Positions 1-11,525 of a stretch of DNA of 64,000 nt are shown piece by piece. The translations under genes and the position numbers were made by a program. The stretch spans positions 12,610,199 to 12,674,198 of the forward strand of contig NC_052621.1 in NCBI RefSeq assembly GCF_016545825.1. Direction: 5' to 3'. Positions within the stretch are counted from its first letter, which is position 1; each line of letters opens with the position of its first letter. Under the pieces are notes generated by a model. It was given only the letters and a program-made list of their open reading frames with translations, was not told the DNA's origin and ran no database searches. The stretch is from Eucalyptus grandis (Eukaryota > Streptophyta > Magnoliopsida > Myrtales > Myrtaceae).

Positions 1-360
1 CCATCGGCTGTCCCTCTCCCTCGGCTGATTCCTCGCTCGGGCGCGGGGTTCCCCCCGCCCACTCGCGCCCCCGCGCGTGCGGCGCGCTTGGGCCTTGCGG
101 TCCGGGAGGTGCGCGCCACGCGCTCGGGAGGTGGGGGACAGGGAATTCGTGGATCCGACGTGGATTGTCCGGTCGGAGGGTGCCGAGGATTATTCGGGGG
201 ATTTTCCGGAGAGATGCCGGGTTAGGCAAAATTCGCGTGATTTAGATGCTTTTTGGCCCACGAAGATCCTGAAAATTTGGCCCGGAGATCGTGCTTTGGC
301 GCATTGGCGATTCGATTCAAGTCGAGTCGAGTCAAGTCGAGGGGTCCGCTTTACTTGACT
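1..360. other. GC-rich, CpG-rich window edge
   Basis: The first 130 bases are very rich in C and G with many CpG dinucleotides, then composition falls to the AT-rich background by about 360. A short GTCGAGTC-like repetition lies near 318-340. This resembles a CpG-rich promoter or first exon whose gene would lie outside the window. No splice-supported or conserved ORF is visible, and short ORFs here are composition-driven. Confidence 0.3.
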
Positions 361-2451
361 TCAATCGCACACTTTCAACTTGACTTGGCGAGAGGAGCTT
401 GCCTTGCTCGATTTCGACATGATTTTTTAAATGTGAAACCTATTTTTTTCAATGTTTTTGAATGGAGTGAAGTGAAAGGTAATGAGGAAAGTATCTAAAA
501 ATTCTAAATTTATTGCACATATGTCATGCCGATCCTAAACTTTTAAATTATATTAATCGAGGCTTAAATCTTTTGACCATTTGCTAATTTAGTTCATTCA
601 ACCAATTTTTGTCAAGAATCATTAACATGGATACCGAATATCCTACACAACATGACTATCGCTAATATAGACAAAATTTATTATTTAAAAAAAAATTTAG
701 ATTTTTAATTTTTTTTCTTTCTTTGTTTTTTCTTAACGTTACGAGTCGGCAAGGTCATTAGTTGACTATCATGGCCCTTGCTGACCAATAGAGCAAGAGC
801 CCTTCCCTAGATTTGGGGCAAGAGTGTGGAGACCCTTGCCTGTTGCTGGCAAGGGTCGCGATGCACTCGATTAGGCTAGGCAAGGGTTGCTAACTTAGAG
901 TTGGGAAAAAGAAAGAAAATAAAAGTCCAAAAAAAAAAAAAAAAAAAATTATTTATGTTAACATTAGTCATATCATGTAAGACGGATGATGTTCATATTA
1001 GTAATTTCTAGTAAAAATTGGCTAAATAAACTACACTGACATATTGTCAAAAGATTTTGAATTCAATTAGTACAAATGTTAATGACTAAATTAGTATAAG
1101 TGTAAGAGAGTTAGAACTTTTTTGGAATTTTTTCGAGAAGAAATAGATACAAATAACAAACTTGGAAAAAATTTCCCTTCCTTTGGCTGTCGAAGTTTGG
1201 AGGAAAGTGAATGGAAATTATTTTGAACAGGAGGAAAATTCCTCTCTCCGGTTAATTCCTTCCAAAATTGGAAAAAAAAACGGGAAGGAAATGCAAATGT
1301 TGCATTTTGTTTTCCAAGATTGCCCCTACTTTCGTCATGTGTGAATAAGATGAAGGACAATGAAGTCTATTCGAGAAATTAATTTCCCTTTATATCATTT
1401 TCACTCAACATGCACCAAAGCATAATGACCAACTTTCACATCCTTTCTCTTATTTTATCATCATTTATTTTCTCTTCCTTGCTTTCCATTTTCTTTCTTA
1501 CTTTGATTACCAGCCAAAGTGTGTCCAAGTGATAGTGAGAGAAAGGAAATATTAGGGTTAAGCATGACTCAAGTGGCTCAGTTCTAACTTTGGAATAGGG
1601 AATTGTTTTGCCATAATTTTTTCTACGACGAAATATCTTTTACTGAATATTGTTCTTAATTTTTATTTAAGGAAACCATAATTCTACACCAATTTTGAAC
1701 AGGAAATACCACAGGCAAACAAGAATCAACTTCTTATATCCAAATAGTGTTGTACCAATCAAGGCGGAAATTAATATATGACAATACCTGAAAATTATAA
1801 ACTCAATGACGTGAAAAGGTATAAACAAATTATGATAGAATCTAATTGACTTCATAGCTTGAGAACATTACTATGAACATAAAAACACCACGTCTAAATT
1901 TAATCGAAAATGCATATGTAAAAGCTACAACTAAGATAGCTAAAGTGCAAGTAAATAAAGATAAAGAGTAAATTTGCTTGGTTTGCGTGTGGGGCAATCT
2001 AATGGACAAGTAGTGGTATGTACAATAGTTTATGGTAACCATCTTTTAACGGTTCCCAACGGTTATATTTCCTTTAATTACTCCTGTCTATTACCTCCGC
2101 ATCTTGATAACTTTGCATGCCTCTTACACAAACTATAACAGTGGGTGTCCCATGATCTTCCCTAAAAACACATGCGCCTTTGATCTCAATTGCTCAATCA
2201 ATTTTAAACTCCAAATAGCTTGCTAATGTCCCTTCAATAAATAATCATCTCAACAACCTATAGCTGTTTGCTGCCATATTTTGGCAACTAAGCATGCGGC
2301 ATTGACGAATATCATCATTAATATGCATGTGATAGTTCCTACACTTTTTGATGAGATGACATTTGTAGTGAGTCAATAACATCCACATGCTATGCACATG
2401 ACTGTCACGTTTAGGTGCCACTCACGCGTTTGTTCTTACTCGCATGATAAA
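361..2451. other. Intergenic AT-rich DNA with a decayed fold-back relic
   Basis: No gene seen. Between about 655 and 945 lies a relic with poly-A/T shoulders and a centre of repeated CAAGGGT/GCAAGAG words. It resembles a mutated version of the GC-rich fold-back element at 16257-17152. The rest is AT-rich without coding signal. Confidence 0.4.
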
Positions 2452-2866
2452 AGCTTGTTTGGTAACGTTTCTATTTCTTCCAATCACTTCCGACTAGTAG
2501 TTGGTGATGGCGGCGACTGTCGCTAGAAATAAGTTTTTATTTTTTTATTTTCTTCCTCCTTGGCCGCCACCATTGCCTATTGCTATCCAACCATTGCCAG
2601 CTAGTAGTTGGTGACAACAGTGGCGGTGGTCCACGACCGCGGCAAATATTAAAAAGTATTAAGAAATTAAAAGAAATTGTACATTACGAAAAGATTTATG
2701 AATCGTACCAATACATTCATTTTCTTTTTCATTCTAAGAGTTGAAATTTTGTGTAATTACCAAACGTGTTCTTTTACTTAGAAATTATTCCGAACAATAG
2801 AAATAGAAAAAAACTATTTTTGAAAAGAAATTGTTCTCCAAAGAAGTGTCACTAAACGGACTGTAA
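2452..2866. mobile_element. Fold-back / hAT-like MITE relic
   Basis: The left end reads TTGTTTGGTAACGTTTCT. The reverse complement of the right end reads CCGTTTAGTGACACTTCT, so the ends form an imperfect terminal inverted repeat. The centre carries an inverted pair around ACTAGTAGTTGGTGA and CTAGTAGTTGGTGAC. No convincing target duplication was found. The ends resemble those of the larger GC-rich element at 16257-17152. Confidence 0.45.
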
Positions 2867-3024
2867 ATAAATTATTTTTGGTGCCAACAAAAACTAAACT
2901 TGAGGGTTCCAAGTGTCTCTGAACCGGTTCTAGTCCCTCACAAGACAAGCGGGCATCTTTTTTTTTTTTTTTTTGGGTGTTTTTTGAAATTTCTTTTTTG
3001 TTTCAACTTACTTTCAACAAACCT

Positions 3025-3061
<37 letters not shown>

Positions 3062-3690
3062 CTGGATTTCTTTCAGCTTAGGGGGCTGTGGGCTGGGTAA
3101 TCAGGCGTGAGTGGGTATGGGCCCTTTTCATTGGCAGTTTAAGTGTGGGCTGGGCTTTACTCTAAATAAAGCTCACCTTTTTCAAAGATGAAATTATATG
3201 GACGGTATAGAGCCAATTCAGATTTCGGTTCTACCCAAGAATCGGCCTGATTTGTTAGCTCCCAAGCAGAACAAGTGAATTCAATGATCAAACGAGGAAC
3301 GAAACCAGACTTTTGGTAGGTTCCAAGGCTTTGAACTCGTGAACCTACCCGGCGTTCTTCGGAAACCAACCTCGAAGTGGACTGACAAAGCTGGTTTGGG
3401 CAGTTTCTGAACGAGAGGTGGGTGGAGAAATTTTCACATTTTCCTTCTAAATTCCTTCTTGTGAAAAATTAAAATCTACTTAACTCACCTCTCATTTTCT
3501 TTCCCGCCTTTTTATCTCCCAAACGATGCATTAGGTAATGCGCGACTCAACATATGAAGACATACTTGCATCACCTCAATTTAATAGATTGAGTGCAAAG
3601 TGCAATACAATCATTGAACATACAGGGCTTGCATTGAATTTTCATGATCCACACGGCTTTAATGGATTCAATTCATGCGAAGGCTGATTC
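2867..3690. other. Intergenic region
   Basis: No gene seen. It holds a T-tract near 2958-2976, a dinucleotide microsatellite at 3031-3060 and otherwise unremarkable sequence. Confidence 0.4.
3031..3060. repeat. (AG)15 microsatellite
   Basis: Uninterrupted AG dinucleotide repeat of 30 bases. Confidence 0.95.
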
Positions 3691-3975
3691 GGAGTGCAAC
3701 CTCACCAGCAGGTAAGAAGCGGCGTTCGGCTCCGATGGATCTCCAGAAACTTTCAGTTGAGAAAGCTTTTCTTCCCCTTCTTCTTCCCCCTAAATTGATA
3801 CTTCCTCCGTGAACGAGATTCTCATTCTTTTATTGAGGACGGAGTGCAACCTCACCAGCAGGTAAGCGGCGGCGTTCGGCTTCGATGGATCTCCAGAAAC
3901 TTTCAGTCGAGAAAGCTTTTCTTCCCCCTTCTTCTTCCCCCTGAATCGATACTTCCTCCATGAACGAGATTCTCA
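3691..3975. repeat. Tandem duplication, period about 150 bp
   Basis: Two near-identical copies start at about 3691 and 3841, both with GGAGTGCAACCTCACCAGC. Each contains ATGGATCTCCAGAAACTTTC followed by a short open stretch (MDLQKLSVEKAF) ending within 20 codons. It could be the duplicated start of a lost gene, but the protein is not recognised. Copies differ by a few substitutions and one small indel. Confidence 0.8.
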
Positions 3976-4376
3976 AGCCCATGTAGCCTCCAATCTTAGT
4001 ATTTCTGACCAAATCTATTTCCCCCCCAAAAAAAAAAGTCAACTGTCCCTAAGTTGACGAATTACCCAAAAATCATTCTGTGCGCGACATATGAGAGGTT
4101 TTTATCATTGTTCTTGCATAAAAAGCTAGCTGCTATACCATGCACGGAACTTGACTTATGCTATAATACGTTTAATATCCACTCTGATATTTTAGCAAAA
4201 GAATCTTTTGAATACTATTTCAAATTGAAGGGTGCAGTTGTATGTCCAAATCCAAAGTTGAATGATTACTTTATAATAATTTAATCACTCAAAATTATAT
4301 GTTTTTAATAGAATTTAAGTTTTTTTTCGACACCTTTTTTTTTTCTTTTAATAGTTTAATAATGGCAATTAACTTC

Positions 4377-4588
4377 TTCTTTTTTGTCGTTCCTACTCCT
4401 ACTCCTACTTCTACTTAAGCTCTCACTCTCAGACTTTTGCCTTGTCTGCTTGCAGAGTATGTGAGTTCAAATCCACATTTGAAACTAAATTGTTCCCATC
4501 CCAATCTTTCTAAGAAGATGGAGATTTGAATCCCCCATCTTCTCCTTTCATGTTGGAAGGGTGGCCAGTAAACTCCAATGATTAATGA
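4377..4588 (-). mobile_element. SINE-like retroposon, minus strand, 11-bp target duplication
   Basis: Its reverse complement matches the SINE at 12903-13099 along its length: the start near ATCATTGG, the CCACTCTTCCAACAT-like block, and the tail run of GAGAGTGAG and AGTAGGAGTAG. Direct repeats CAATTAACTTC flank it at 4366-4376 and 4589-4599. Length about 212 bp. Confidence 0.75.
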
Positions 4589-4599
4589 CAATTAACTTC

Positions 4600-6935
4600 A
4601 ATTTGAAGAATTGGATACTTTCTATCTCTTTGGCTTCGATTTGTTAATTCTCTATTACTTTGCATAAACCCTCCATTATGATAAATATATATTATCCAAA
4701 CCCTTATAAAATGTAGTTTGCCCCTGTTATACTTTCCAATTGCGGAGTAGTATAAAATGTGCCTTATTGTCATTTTATCACATTAATCAGCACCTTTCTA
4801 GTCATTACTTGTTAGCTTTCACTTGATCTAAATTTCATAATTCATGCACTTCGGTATTTGTTGAAAATCCGATATTCAAGACTTGCAAATATCGACATTC
4901 GAATTCACTTATAGTTACTTTTTTAAAATAATTTTTTCATATTCAAATAACATTTCCATTTTGTCTGGAAATTCAAAGGACATATTTGATTTTTTTGAAT
5001 GTTTAACAAACGAACTGCAAAAGATGAGAAAAAGATTATGAGTGATCAGTTCCTAGAGTGAGCCGGTTCCACCCTAGAACTGAGAATCAGACCTATCGGT
5101 CCTAAGTTGATCCGGTTTTCGGGTTGAATCAGTCTGGTTTAAGGTTTTGAAAACTTCATTTTTCATTACTTTTTAAAAGAAGAGGGAAAAAGACATATCA
5201 GTCTAAATGGTTCGGTTCCATACTTAGAATCAAGACCCTCCCAAAACTGTCTGGATCAGTTCGGTCCGATCCAATTTCTGGGTTGGTGCGGTTTCCGTGC
5301 ACATCCAGCCAAAGACGCCCAAAATTCAGCATCTTTTTGTCAGCACTTGTCCGGCCCATTTCGGGCGGCCGACCCTGGGAGCAAAAACAAAAGATGCCGC
5401 CTGCTTCTAGAAGTGAATGAGACTGGTCCAGAGGACGACCTCAGAGTCTACGAGAGACGCGACATAAGACCTTTGATCATTCCCCGCAAACCCAAGAATA
5501 TGCCAAAAATCTGGTTGAATGAAAGCTTGTCTTACTCGAGGAATCAGCAGTTACCTGCACCAGCGGCCTGCAGAACTCGAGAGCTCAAAAAAGTCCAAAA
5601 CTTAAGTTTCCTAGCAAAGACACGATGAGAAGAAATGTCTGTAGAAGGATTCGAAGGAGAGATCAAACCGATGGAGACGCGAGAGGGATGGTTGGGCAAA
5701 ACCGTTTGCTCCGAAAGTTTAATTATTATAGAAAACGAGTCGATACTACATGTATGGCTTGTTTATCGGCAGTTCTTTCTTGCAAGCCTGTCTTTTTAGG
5801 CCGGCACAACGAGTTGTGAATGTAATTATGTCGATAAGATAAATGGAAATAGGAAAATAGAGGCAAGGAAAATGAATAATGGGCATGAGAAGATCGAGCG
5901 GAAGCATCAGTATTCAAAAACTTGATCCGCATTGTGATTTAAATATGTGACATCTGCTAACATTATTACTCCTAAGAAAATTTGAAAAATTAAAAGAACG
6001 AATAATGTATAGATAAGGTGTTTCTTTACGGGAACAAAAAGTAAGGGTGATTAAACATTTCTCAATTTTTTTTAGTCTTGATCATAATGTCTTTTCATGT
6101 ATTCAGCTATTTCACTTTCAAAAATCAATCATGCAAAAGTTATATTGCATTTCTTGATCTTAGAGTACTTCAATCCTACCATACCAGGCTTAACCTGCAC
6201 ATCCTGAATTATAGTCGGTCCACGTACGTTATGTTTGAATTCGAGTATCTTTCCTTTATCATCAAATTGTTAGCGGAGGGTTTGGGTTGATTTAACCATC
6301 AATGAGCCAATTTATATGCGTAGATTAAGCCCATCGCATGCCCCATATGCAGATTTCACGCCACATGTTCTACGCCTCCATGGTCAAGTGCATATAATTC
6401 CTTATTCGGGTTACTTATCTAGGTTATAGCTAGTATCTTACCTATTTCATGAGATTAATTCTAGTATTTCATGATCTCGGAAATTTACTATTTAAAATGA
6501 GTGTCCTCGTTATTGTGGTTTTTGTTCTTTTGTATTTGATATGGCTTTAAGAGAAGTAAAAATCTATGCAATAATCTCGAGTGGAGTGTACTTATGTATG
6601 TAAAAATCCAAGGATGATCAATCCATGTCTGAATTCCAATCAATAACTGGCGTGCAGTACACAAAGAATTTCGAAAATTCCATTGCTATGGCTTCATTTG
6701 TTTTACAAAAAATAAATGATTAGAAAATTATTTTAAAAATAAAATAATCGCTTGTATTGCTTACAAAAATGAATGAATGAAAATTAATTTATCATTCACG
6801 ATGTTTAAACATAAATTTTTGTCGATAATATATTTTTGTTGACTAATTATTCTTAGAATCATCCATTTTTGGCGAAAAAAGAAAAACCAAGATAAAAAAA
6901 AAGGGAAAAATCCAAAATGGTAAGCGGGACAGTAA
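4600..6935. other. Intergenic region with a GGTTCC-type element and gene-like 5' sequence
   Basis: About 5046-5310 begins with TAGAGTGAGCCGGTTCC and is rich in CGGTTC words, like the MITEs at 6936, 11526 and 47603. The segment 5340-5815 has more balanced composition. On the minus strand it resembles a plant 5' leader (pyrimidine-rich, with a GCAG-GTAACT junction near 5555), but no recognisable protein follows. The remainder is AT-rich without gene signal. Confidence 0.35.
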
Positions 6936-7460
6936 GACTAAGGGTGAGCGGTTCCATATAAGTTCCACCTAAAACCTACCTATTAGAACATGTTCCTCAT
7001 TTTTTTTGGATTTTAGACCTATCTTACCTAGGACCTATTCTATCACAGATTCTAGGATCGATTCTAGGATTTACCCAGGTCCAGTGAATTAAAATCTTTA
7101 TTGGCCTTTGCTTGCTGCTATTATTTACCGATCACAATTTATATTTACCCATACGAAAAATATGAATATTAATAAAGTAAATGTCTCGGTCATAAAATGA
7201 AAGTTTGAATTAGTGTTTCTAGATTATATACTTGTTATCAAATGGCATGGAATATTGCAAGCTCACACGAAAACATGAACCAAGAAAAACATCAAAATTT
7301 ATTTCAAATTCTAAGTTCCTCAAACTAAGAACTTGAAATCTATCTATTGAAACATGTGCCTTATTTTTGAAATCTGAAATGTACCTACATACCTTAGAAT
7401 TTGGAATCTATAGGTTCCACCGGTTTGATTCTCTAATTCTAATACCTACCTGAGAGCCAT
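6936..7460. mobile_element. Mutator-like MITE candidate
   Basis: The left end reads TAAGGGTGAGCGGTTCC and the reverse complement of the right end reads TAGAGGTGAGAATGGCTC, an imperfect inverted repeat. The interior is made of GGTTCC and ACCTA words. Flanks AGTAAGAC and AGCAAGAT may be a diverged target duplication. No coding capacity. Confidence 0.45.
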
Positions 7461-7461
7461 T

Positions 7462-8897
7462 CTCACCTCTAAGCAAGATGCATAGAAATTTTATCTTTTG
7501 GTATTTAAAAAAAAGAAAAGAGAGAGACAGTTTTGCAGAAAAATAAATCAATAATAATAATAATGATAATATAAAAAGGGAAGTGGGGAGTGGTAACATC
7601 ATGGGGGAATTATTCGGGATGTACTCCAAATGGAGTGGGGCCGAAAAAGTAGATGCCGTTAAGACAAAGTCCGTGACTCTCCCTTGATTTCGGGCCCGTC
7701 GCCGTCGCCGTCGCCATGCATCATCGCATTGCATGCCAACCACCCAGGTTTGACTAAGTGCAAACGAGGTGGAGCCGCCGCCCCGGAAAAAAGGGACGAA
7801 AAAGAACAAAACAAAACAAAAAACCCAGTTAAATTCACATCGGCAATCCCAAATCATGTCTCATGTGCTCAATCCTCCATTAATTTTTCTTTGGGGCACA
7901 AAATTGAGTTATTGGGATCCACTCAGAGCTAAATTTGATACGAGGGTGAGAGCGGTACGACTTTATCTGACTTATTTTGATTTGGAGAAAAAGTATCCGA
8001 TCTTAGAGCAAATGCAATTGGGAAACGAAACCAAATTGAGTGAGTCGGTTGGATCATGTTTCAAACCAAACCAAATGGACAAAAAAATCGAGTTCTCTTC
8101 ATTCCTCTTTTGTGCATTTTCAAATATTAGATTGAATTGTTTTGGAACAATAATATCATACTAGACTAAATGTAAATGAATTAAGAAAATGAAAAGGATA
8201 GTGCAAAGGCCACATCATTTATTAAAATAAATAATTTGATTTTTTTGAAATTAATTGATTATATTTCTTGAAGTAATTAATTGATGAACTATGTATTAAA
8301 TATGAAGAATATTTTTTATTCATTCATTTGGAAAATATCCTCCAAATCATTTATTTTTTTCCTAAAACAAAGGCACAAGTCTAAAACTTGGCTTGTCTTC
8401 TTTGTTATCAAGGCCAACATATGTATACAATCAATTATAGCCTTCTGTATTAATTTCTGCTTAGATCTAATCTCTTGAAAGAACTCTAAAACAACTTGAT
8501 TCGGTAGATAACCTCGAAGGTGTTGAACATCCTCACCTTCTTGGACCACATCATATCCAAGGTTTCAATCTCGTACAGTTTTTTTTTTCAATAATTTGAA
8601 CCAGAAATTGGTTGGATACACGCGTTCTCATCAATCATGCTTCTTTTTTTCTTGCTTTTCTATCTTTTAGGATCGATGTGGCGATACGTTGGCAACATTT
8701 GTCGGCTTACCATATAAACAATTATATCAATATTTCATCAGGGAACGAGCTAAAAGCATAAATTATGTCAATTATATGTGAATAATAAAGTCGAATCATT
8801 AAAGCACTAAAATCTAAATTTTCTTTTTGACTTAGTGCGATCACGTTGTTTTTCTTCCCCCTAAAACGTTTAGCACCAGTTGGCCTTCACTTCGCTT
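7462..8897. other. Upstream flank of gene A1; block A begins near 8090
   Basis: No gene seen. From about 8090 onward the sequence is paralogous to the flank of gene A2 (15710-16256), e.g. the stretch ending CAAGGTTTCAAT near 8560 and 16215. Short ORFs are not conserved between the two copies. Confidence 0.5.
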
Positions 8898-9038
8898 GCT
8901 CTTCTAGAAGAGCAAACCACAGACAAGAAGCATATCATTTTCTTCTAGTGCCGCCCAGCCGAGCGCCCTCATCACCCTGCCATAAGCGTAGAAAATTCTC
9001 TGAAACCCTTTCGACCATTCATGGCGTCTATATATAAG
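8898..9038 (+). promoter_or_regulatory. Gene A1 promoter: heat-shock-element-like palindrome and TATA box
   Basis: A perfect 16-bp palindrome, GCTCTTCTAGAAGAGC, lies at 8898-8913. Its core TTCTAGAA fits the heat-shock element rule nTTCnnGAAn. A second GAA/TTC cluster (TAGAAAATTCTCTGAA) lies near 8988-9003. A TATA box (CTATATATAAG) at about 9028-9038 is roughly 100 bp before the ATG. Both elements recur at gene A2. Heat inducibility is inference. Confidence 0.6.
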
Positions 9039-9136
9039 CTTCACCCGTCTTCTTCTTCTCTTCCTCAAGCACATGCCAGACACCAAAGATCCTTCCTTTT
9101 GCTTCCCTTCCGGCGGTATATACCTCGCGGGCCGCC

Positions 9137-9907
9137 ATGGTTTCTTCGGGAGAGCTCCATGCTGAGCAGCTCGAAGTGAACGCTGATCCTCATGGCCCTT
9201 TCGAAGAGGATGAAGAGAATGAGGAGGCGCTCTCGCTCTGTGATCTTCCCATCTACAGCAACTCGGCGGTTTGGGAACGTGAATTCGGGGAGGCGGGCAA
9301 GGGTCAGAGCTCAGCTGCAGACCAAGATTTCTTCGAGTTCTCCAGCGAGGACGTCTCTAATTCCTTCACTTACCCATCCGACAACAAGATCGTGTTCTGC
9401 GGCAAGATCATCCCATACAGGTTGCCGCCAGACCAAACTCAAAGGCCCCTGAGCAAGAATCACGACCGGAACAAACCCAAGAAGAAAAGAGGCTCCTTCT
9501 TGTTCAGATGGAGATCTCTCTTCTCCAACAAATCAAGAACCTCAAGAAACGGCCGTCCGCGGCCTGGGCAAATTTCGAGCTCCAAGTCTCTGCCGCTGGA
9601 GCTCGACAAGTACCAGTGCGGATATGGGTACATGCCGAACAAGGGCGCGGATGAGTACGATTTCGCGAAGGTGAAGATTCTGGCGCCTCCGTTGAAGTCG
9701 AGGTGGTACCTGTTCATGTTCGGGCTGAAGAGGTTGCCGGCGGAGATGGAGCTGAACGACATCAGGACAAGGCAGAGTCGGAAAACTCTGTCGACCATGT
9801 TCCGATCCGGCGATGGCGAAGAGGTCGAAAGAGGTAGGAGGAGGAGTGCGAGTGGCCATGCGATTAGAGCGGTGAAGAAGACGATGGGTTGCATACCACA
9901 CGTTTGA
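9137..9907 (+). CDS. Gene A1: uncharacterised plant protein, tandem family, 256 aa
   Basis: Intronless ORF starting at an ATG in a strong context (GCCGCCATGG), with no better upstream start after the TATA box. I do not recognise a named family. In order: Glu/Asp-rich N-terminus (residues 18-30), ALSLCDLPIY (31-40), DFFEFSS (64-70), KIVFCGKIIPYR (84-95), a basic patch KPKKKRG (113-119) that could be a nuclear localisation signal, SRWYLFMFGLKRLPAEMEL (188-206), IRTRQSRK and a C-terminal KKTMGCIPHV. There is no signal peptide or membrane span, so it is probably a soluble nuclear or cytosolic protein. The same blocks occur in all five paralogues here while the linkers vary, which supports a real coding sequence under constraint. 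Its closest relative is A2 (17668-18438). Molecular function is unknown. Confidence 0.88.
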   Translation: MVSSGELHAEQLEVNADPHGPFEEDEENEEALSLCDLPIYSNSAVWEREFGEAGKGQSSAADQDFFEFSSEDVSNSFTYPSDNKIVFCGKIIPYRLPPDQTQRPLSKNHDRNKPKKKRGSFLFRWRSLFSNKSRTSRNGRPRPGQISSSKSLPLELDKYQCGYGYMPNKGADEYDFAKVKILAPPLKSRWYLFMFGLKRLPAEMELNDIRTRQSRKTLSTMFRSGDGEEVERGRRRSASGHAIRAVKKTMGCIPHV

Positions 9908-11525
9908 TGAAAGTTCTCCGGGAAAAGAAACGCTAGGCGGAAGGCCGTGGCCATCCAGAAAGAGACCGTTTCAACCACAGACTGAACGTCACTGTTCCGT
10001 GATGTGCAGTTGCTTTGCTTTGCTTTGCTCCTATAGGAAGAACCGAGACAATGATATCTCAAGATCCATGAAATTTCTCCGAGATTGATCATGGTGTTGG
10101 GATGATTCCATCTTTTGTGCCTTCTTTAGGCTGCCAAATGTGAAAACGGTCCTTGATATGTGCGTCTTTTGTCGTATTAATAGTTTACGAACTGTCATGC
10201 AGATTAACGTTTTACCGTGTTCAACTCATGGACCTCATCTGTTGTATGTGAAAATATAGCGAGTTTTGGCACCTAAAATCGGCTATTCCAACTCGATCCT
10301 ATATTCTTATTAATGCTATTTTGATCCTTGAAAGGAGGTCTATACAATGTAGACGTGACGATGGATTTGTTGACTTATTAGGTTCATCGGAGACAAATGG
10401 ACCTCGACCAGTAACTTTTGCTCGCAAAGTTGAGAACGCAGAAAATGACACAAATGAAATGACTCAATCAAATGACTTTTGACTCAACAATAAAGACTCA
10501 CTGATAATAATAAGATCAATTGAGGGAGAGGTGGTTTTCTTTGTTCGGTCAAAATATTCCTTTACACTTCATTGACCAACACTTTTGACATAAAGTTAAA
10601 GGACATCATAATATAAAATATCTTATAAGCGTCCCCGCCGGTGGAAGGGGTTCGAGCGACCAATTAGATGAGAAGGCCTATTTTCGATGGACCTTGGTCA
10701 CCTAATTTGCCAATTGATTAGTTAAGTTACACGTGGACAATTGGCTTGTGGAATGCACTTTAGGAGAGGAATGAACAATGGATAAAATAATAGAATAGGT
10801 GAGTTTTACTCTTATTCAATTTGTGCTTTGTTTCATTTTCATTTCCTGTCTTATAGCACTAGGTGAGTTTATTTCCACCCTCAATATGGCTAAATTTCCT
10901 ATTTCTTGTGTTGTGACCAAAATACCCCTTCTCTCTCTCTCTCATAATCTTTTCCATTCACTCTTTTTTTGCCATCTTAAAATCTCCATGACAATAGCTT
11001 AGCATTCACATTTTTTTTTTCATCCCAAAAGGTCATACTGCAATTTTAAAAGAAGATAACCTTTTCTCACATTCTGTCATTTTCCAATCAGAGCCTACAC
11101 TAGACATATGAATATAGAGATCAAAGACTTTCTAAAAACATCGCCATTCAACTTGAATCTCATTTTAAACTGGATGAAATCTGACAAGAACAATCTACAA
11201 CAATGCCATTGATCATTTCTATTTCTAATTTCTTTTTCCTCCTCTCTTGTCGTTGCCTTTGTCGCATCATCATTGTCATTATACACGATGACCTCCTCCA
11301 CCTACCACCACTATGAGCAAGCTCGTTTCTACTCATGCCAATATCTTTACCTACCTTTGTATTTCCTCGTCTAATTCTCCTTGATGCATGAGCGTCGAGC
11401 TCAAGACAATCGAGCTCTACACCATTAACGACTTGTCAATGACAAAAAGGCGACATTTGGTGGAGGAAGAAGAGAAATGAAAAGCGAACGAGAAAGAGAG
11501 AGAGAGAGGGGTTGGGGGGGGTTCT
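9908..11525. other. 3' flank of gene A1, no further gene
   Basis: It contains the gene's 3' UTR and block-A sequence shared with 18439-20220 and 23041-24056. A large open stretch antisense to the A1 gene is the shadow of its codon usage. No other coding region is supported. Confidence 0.5.

Noticed and set aside
7408..7857. 149-codon minus-strand ORF
   Set aside because: Overlaps a MITE end and AT-rich hydrophobic low-complexity sequence; no homologous motif.
9460..10092. 210-codon open frame antisense to gene A1 (and its twin at 17994-18590)
   Set aside because: It is the shadow of the sense codons and 3' flank. The sense frame shows conserved motifs and in-frame indels; the antisense one does not.
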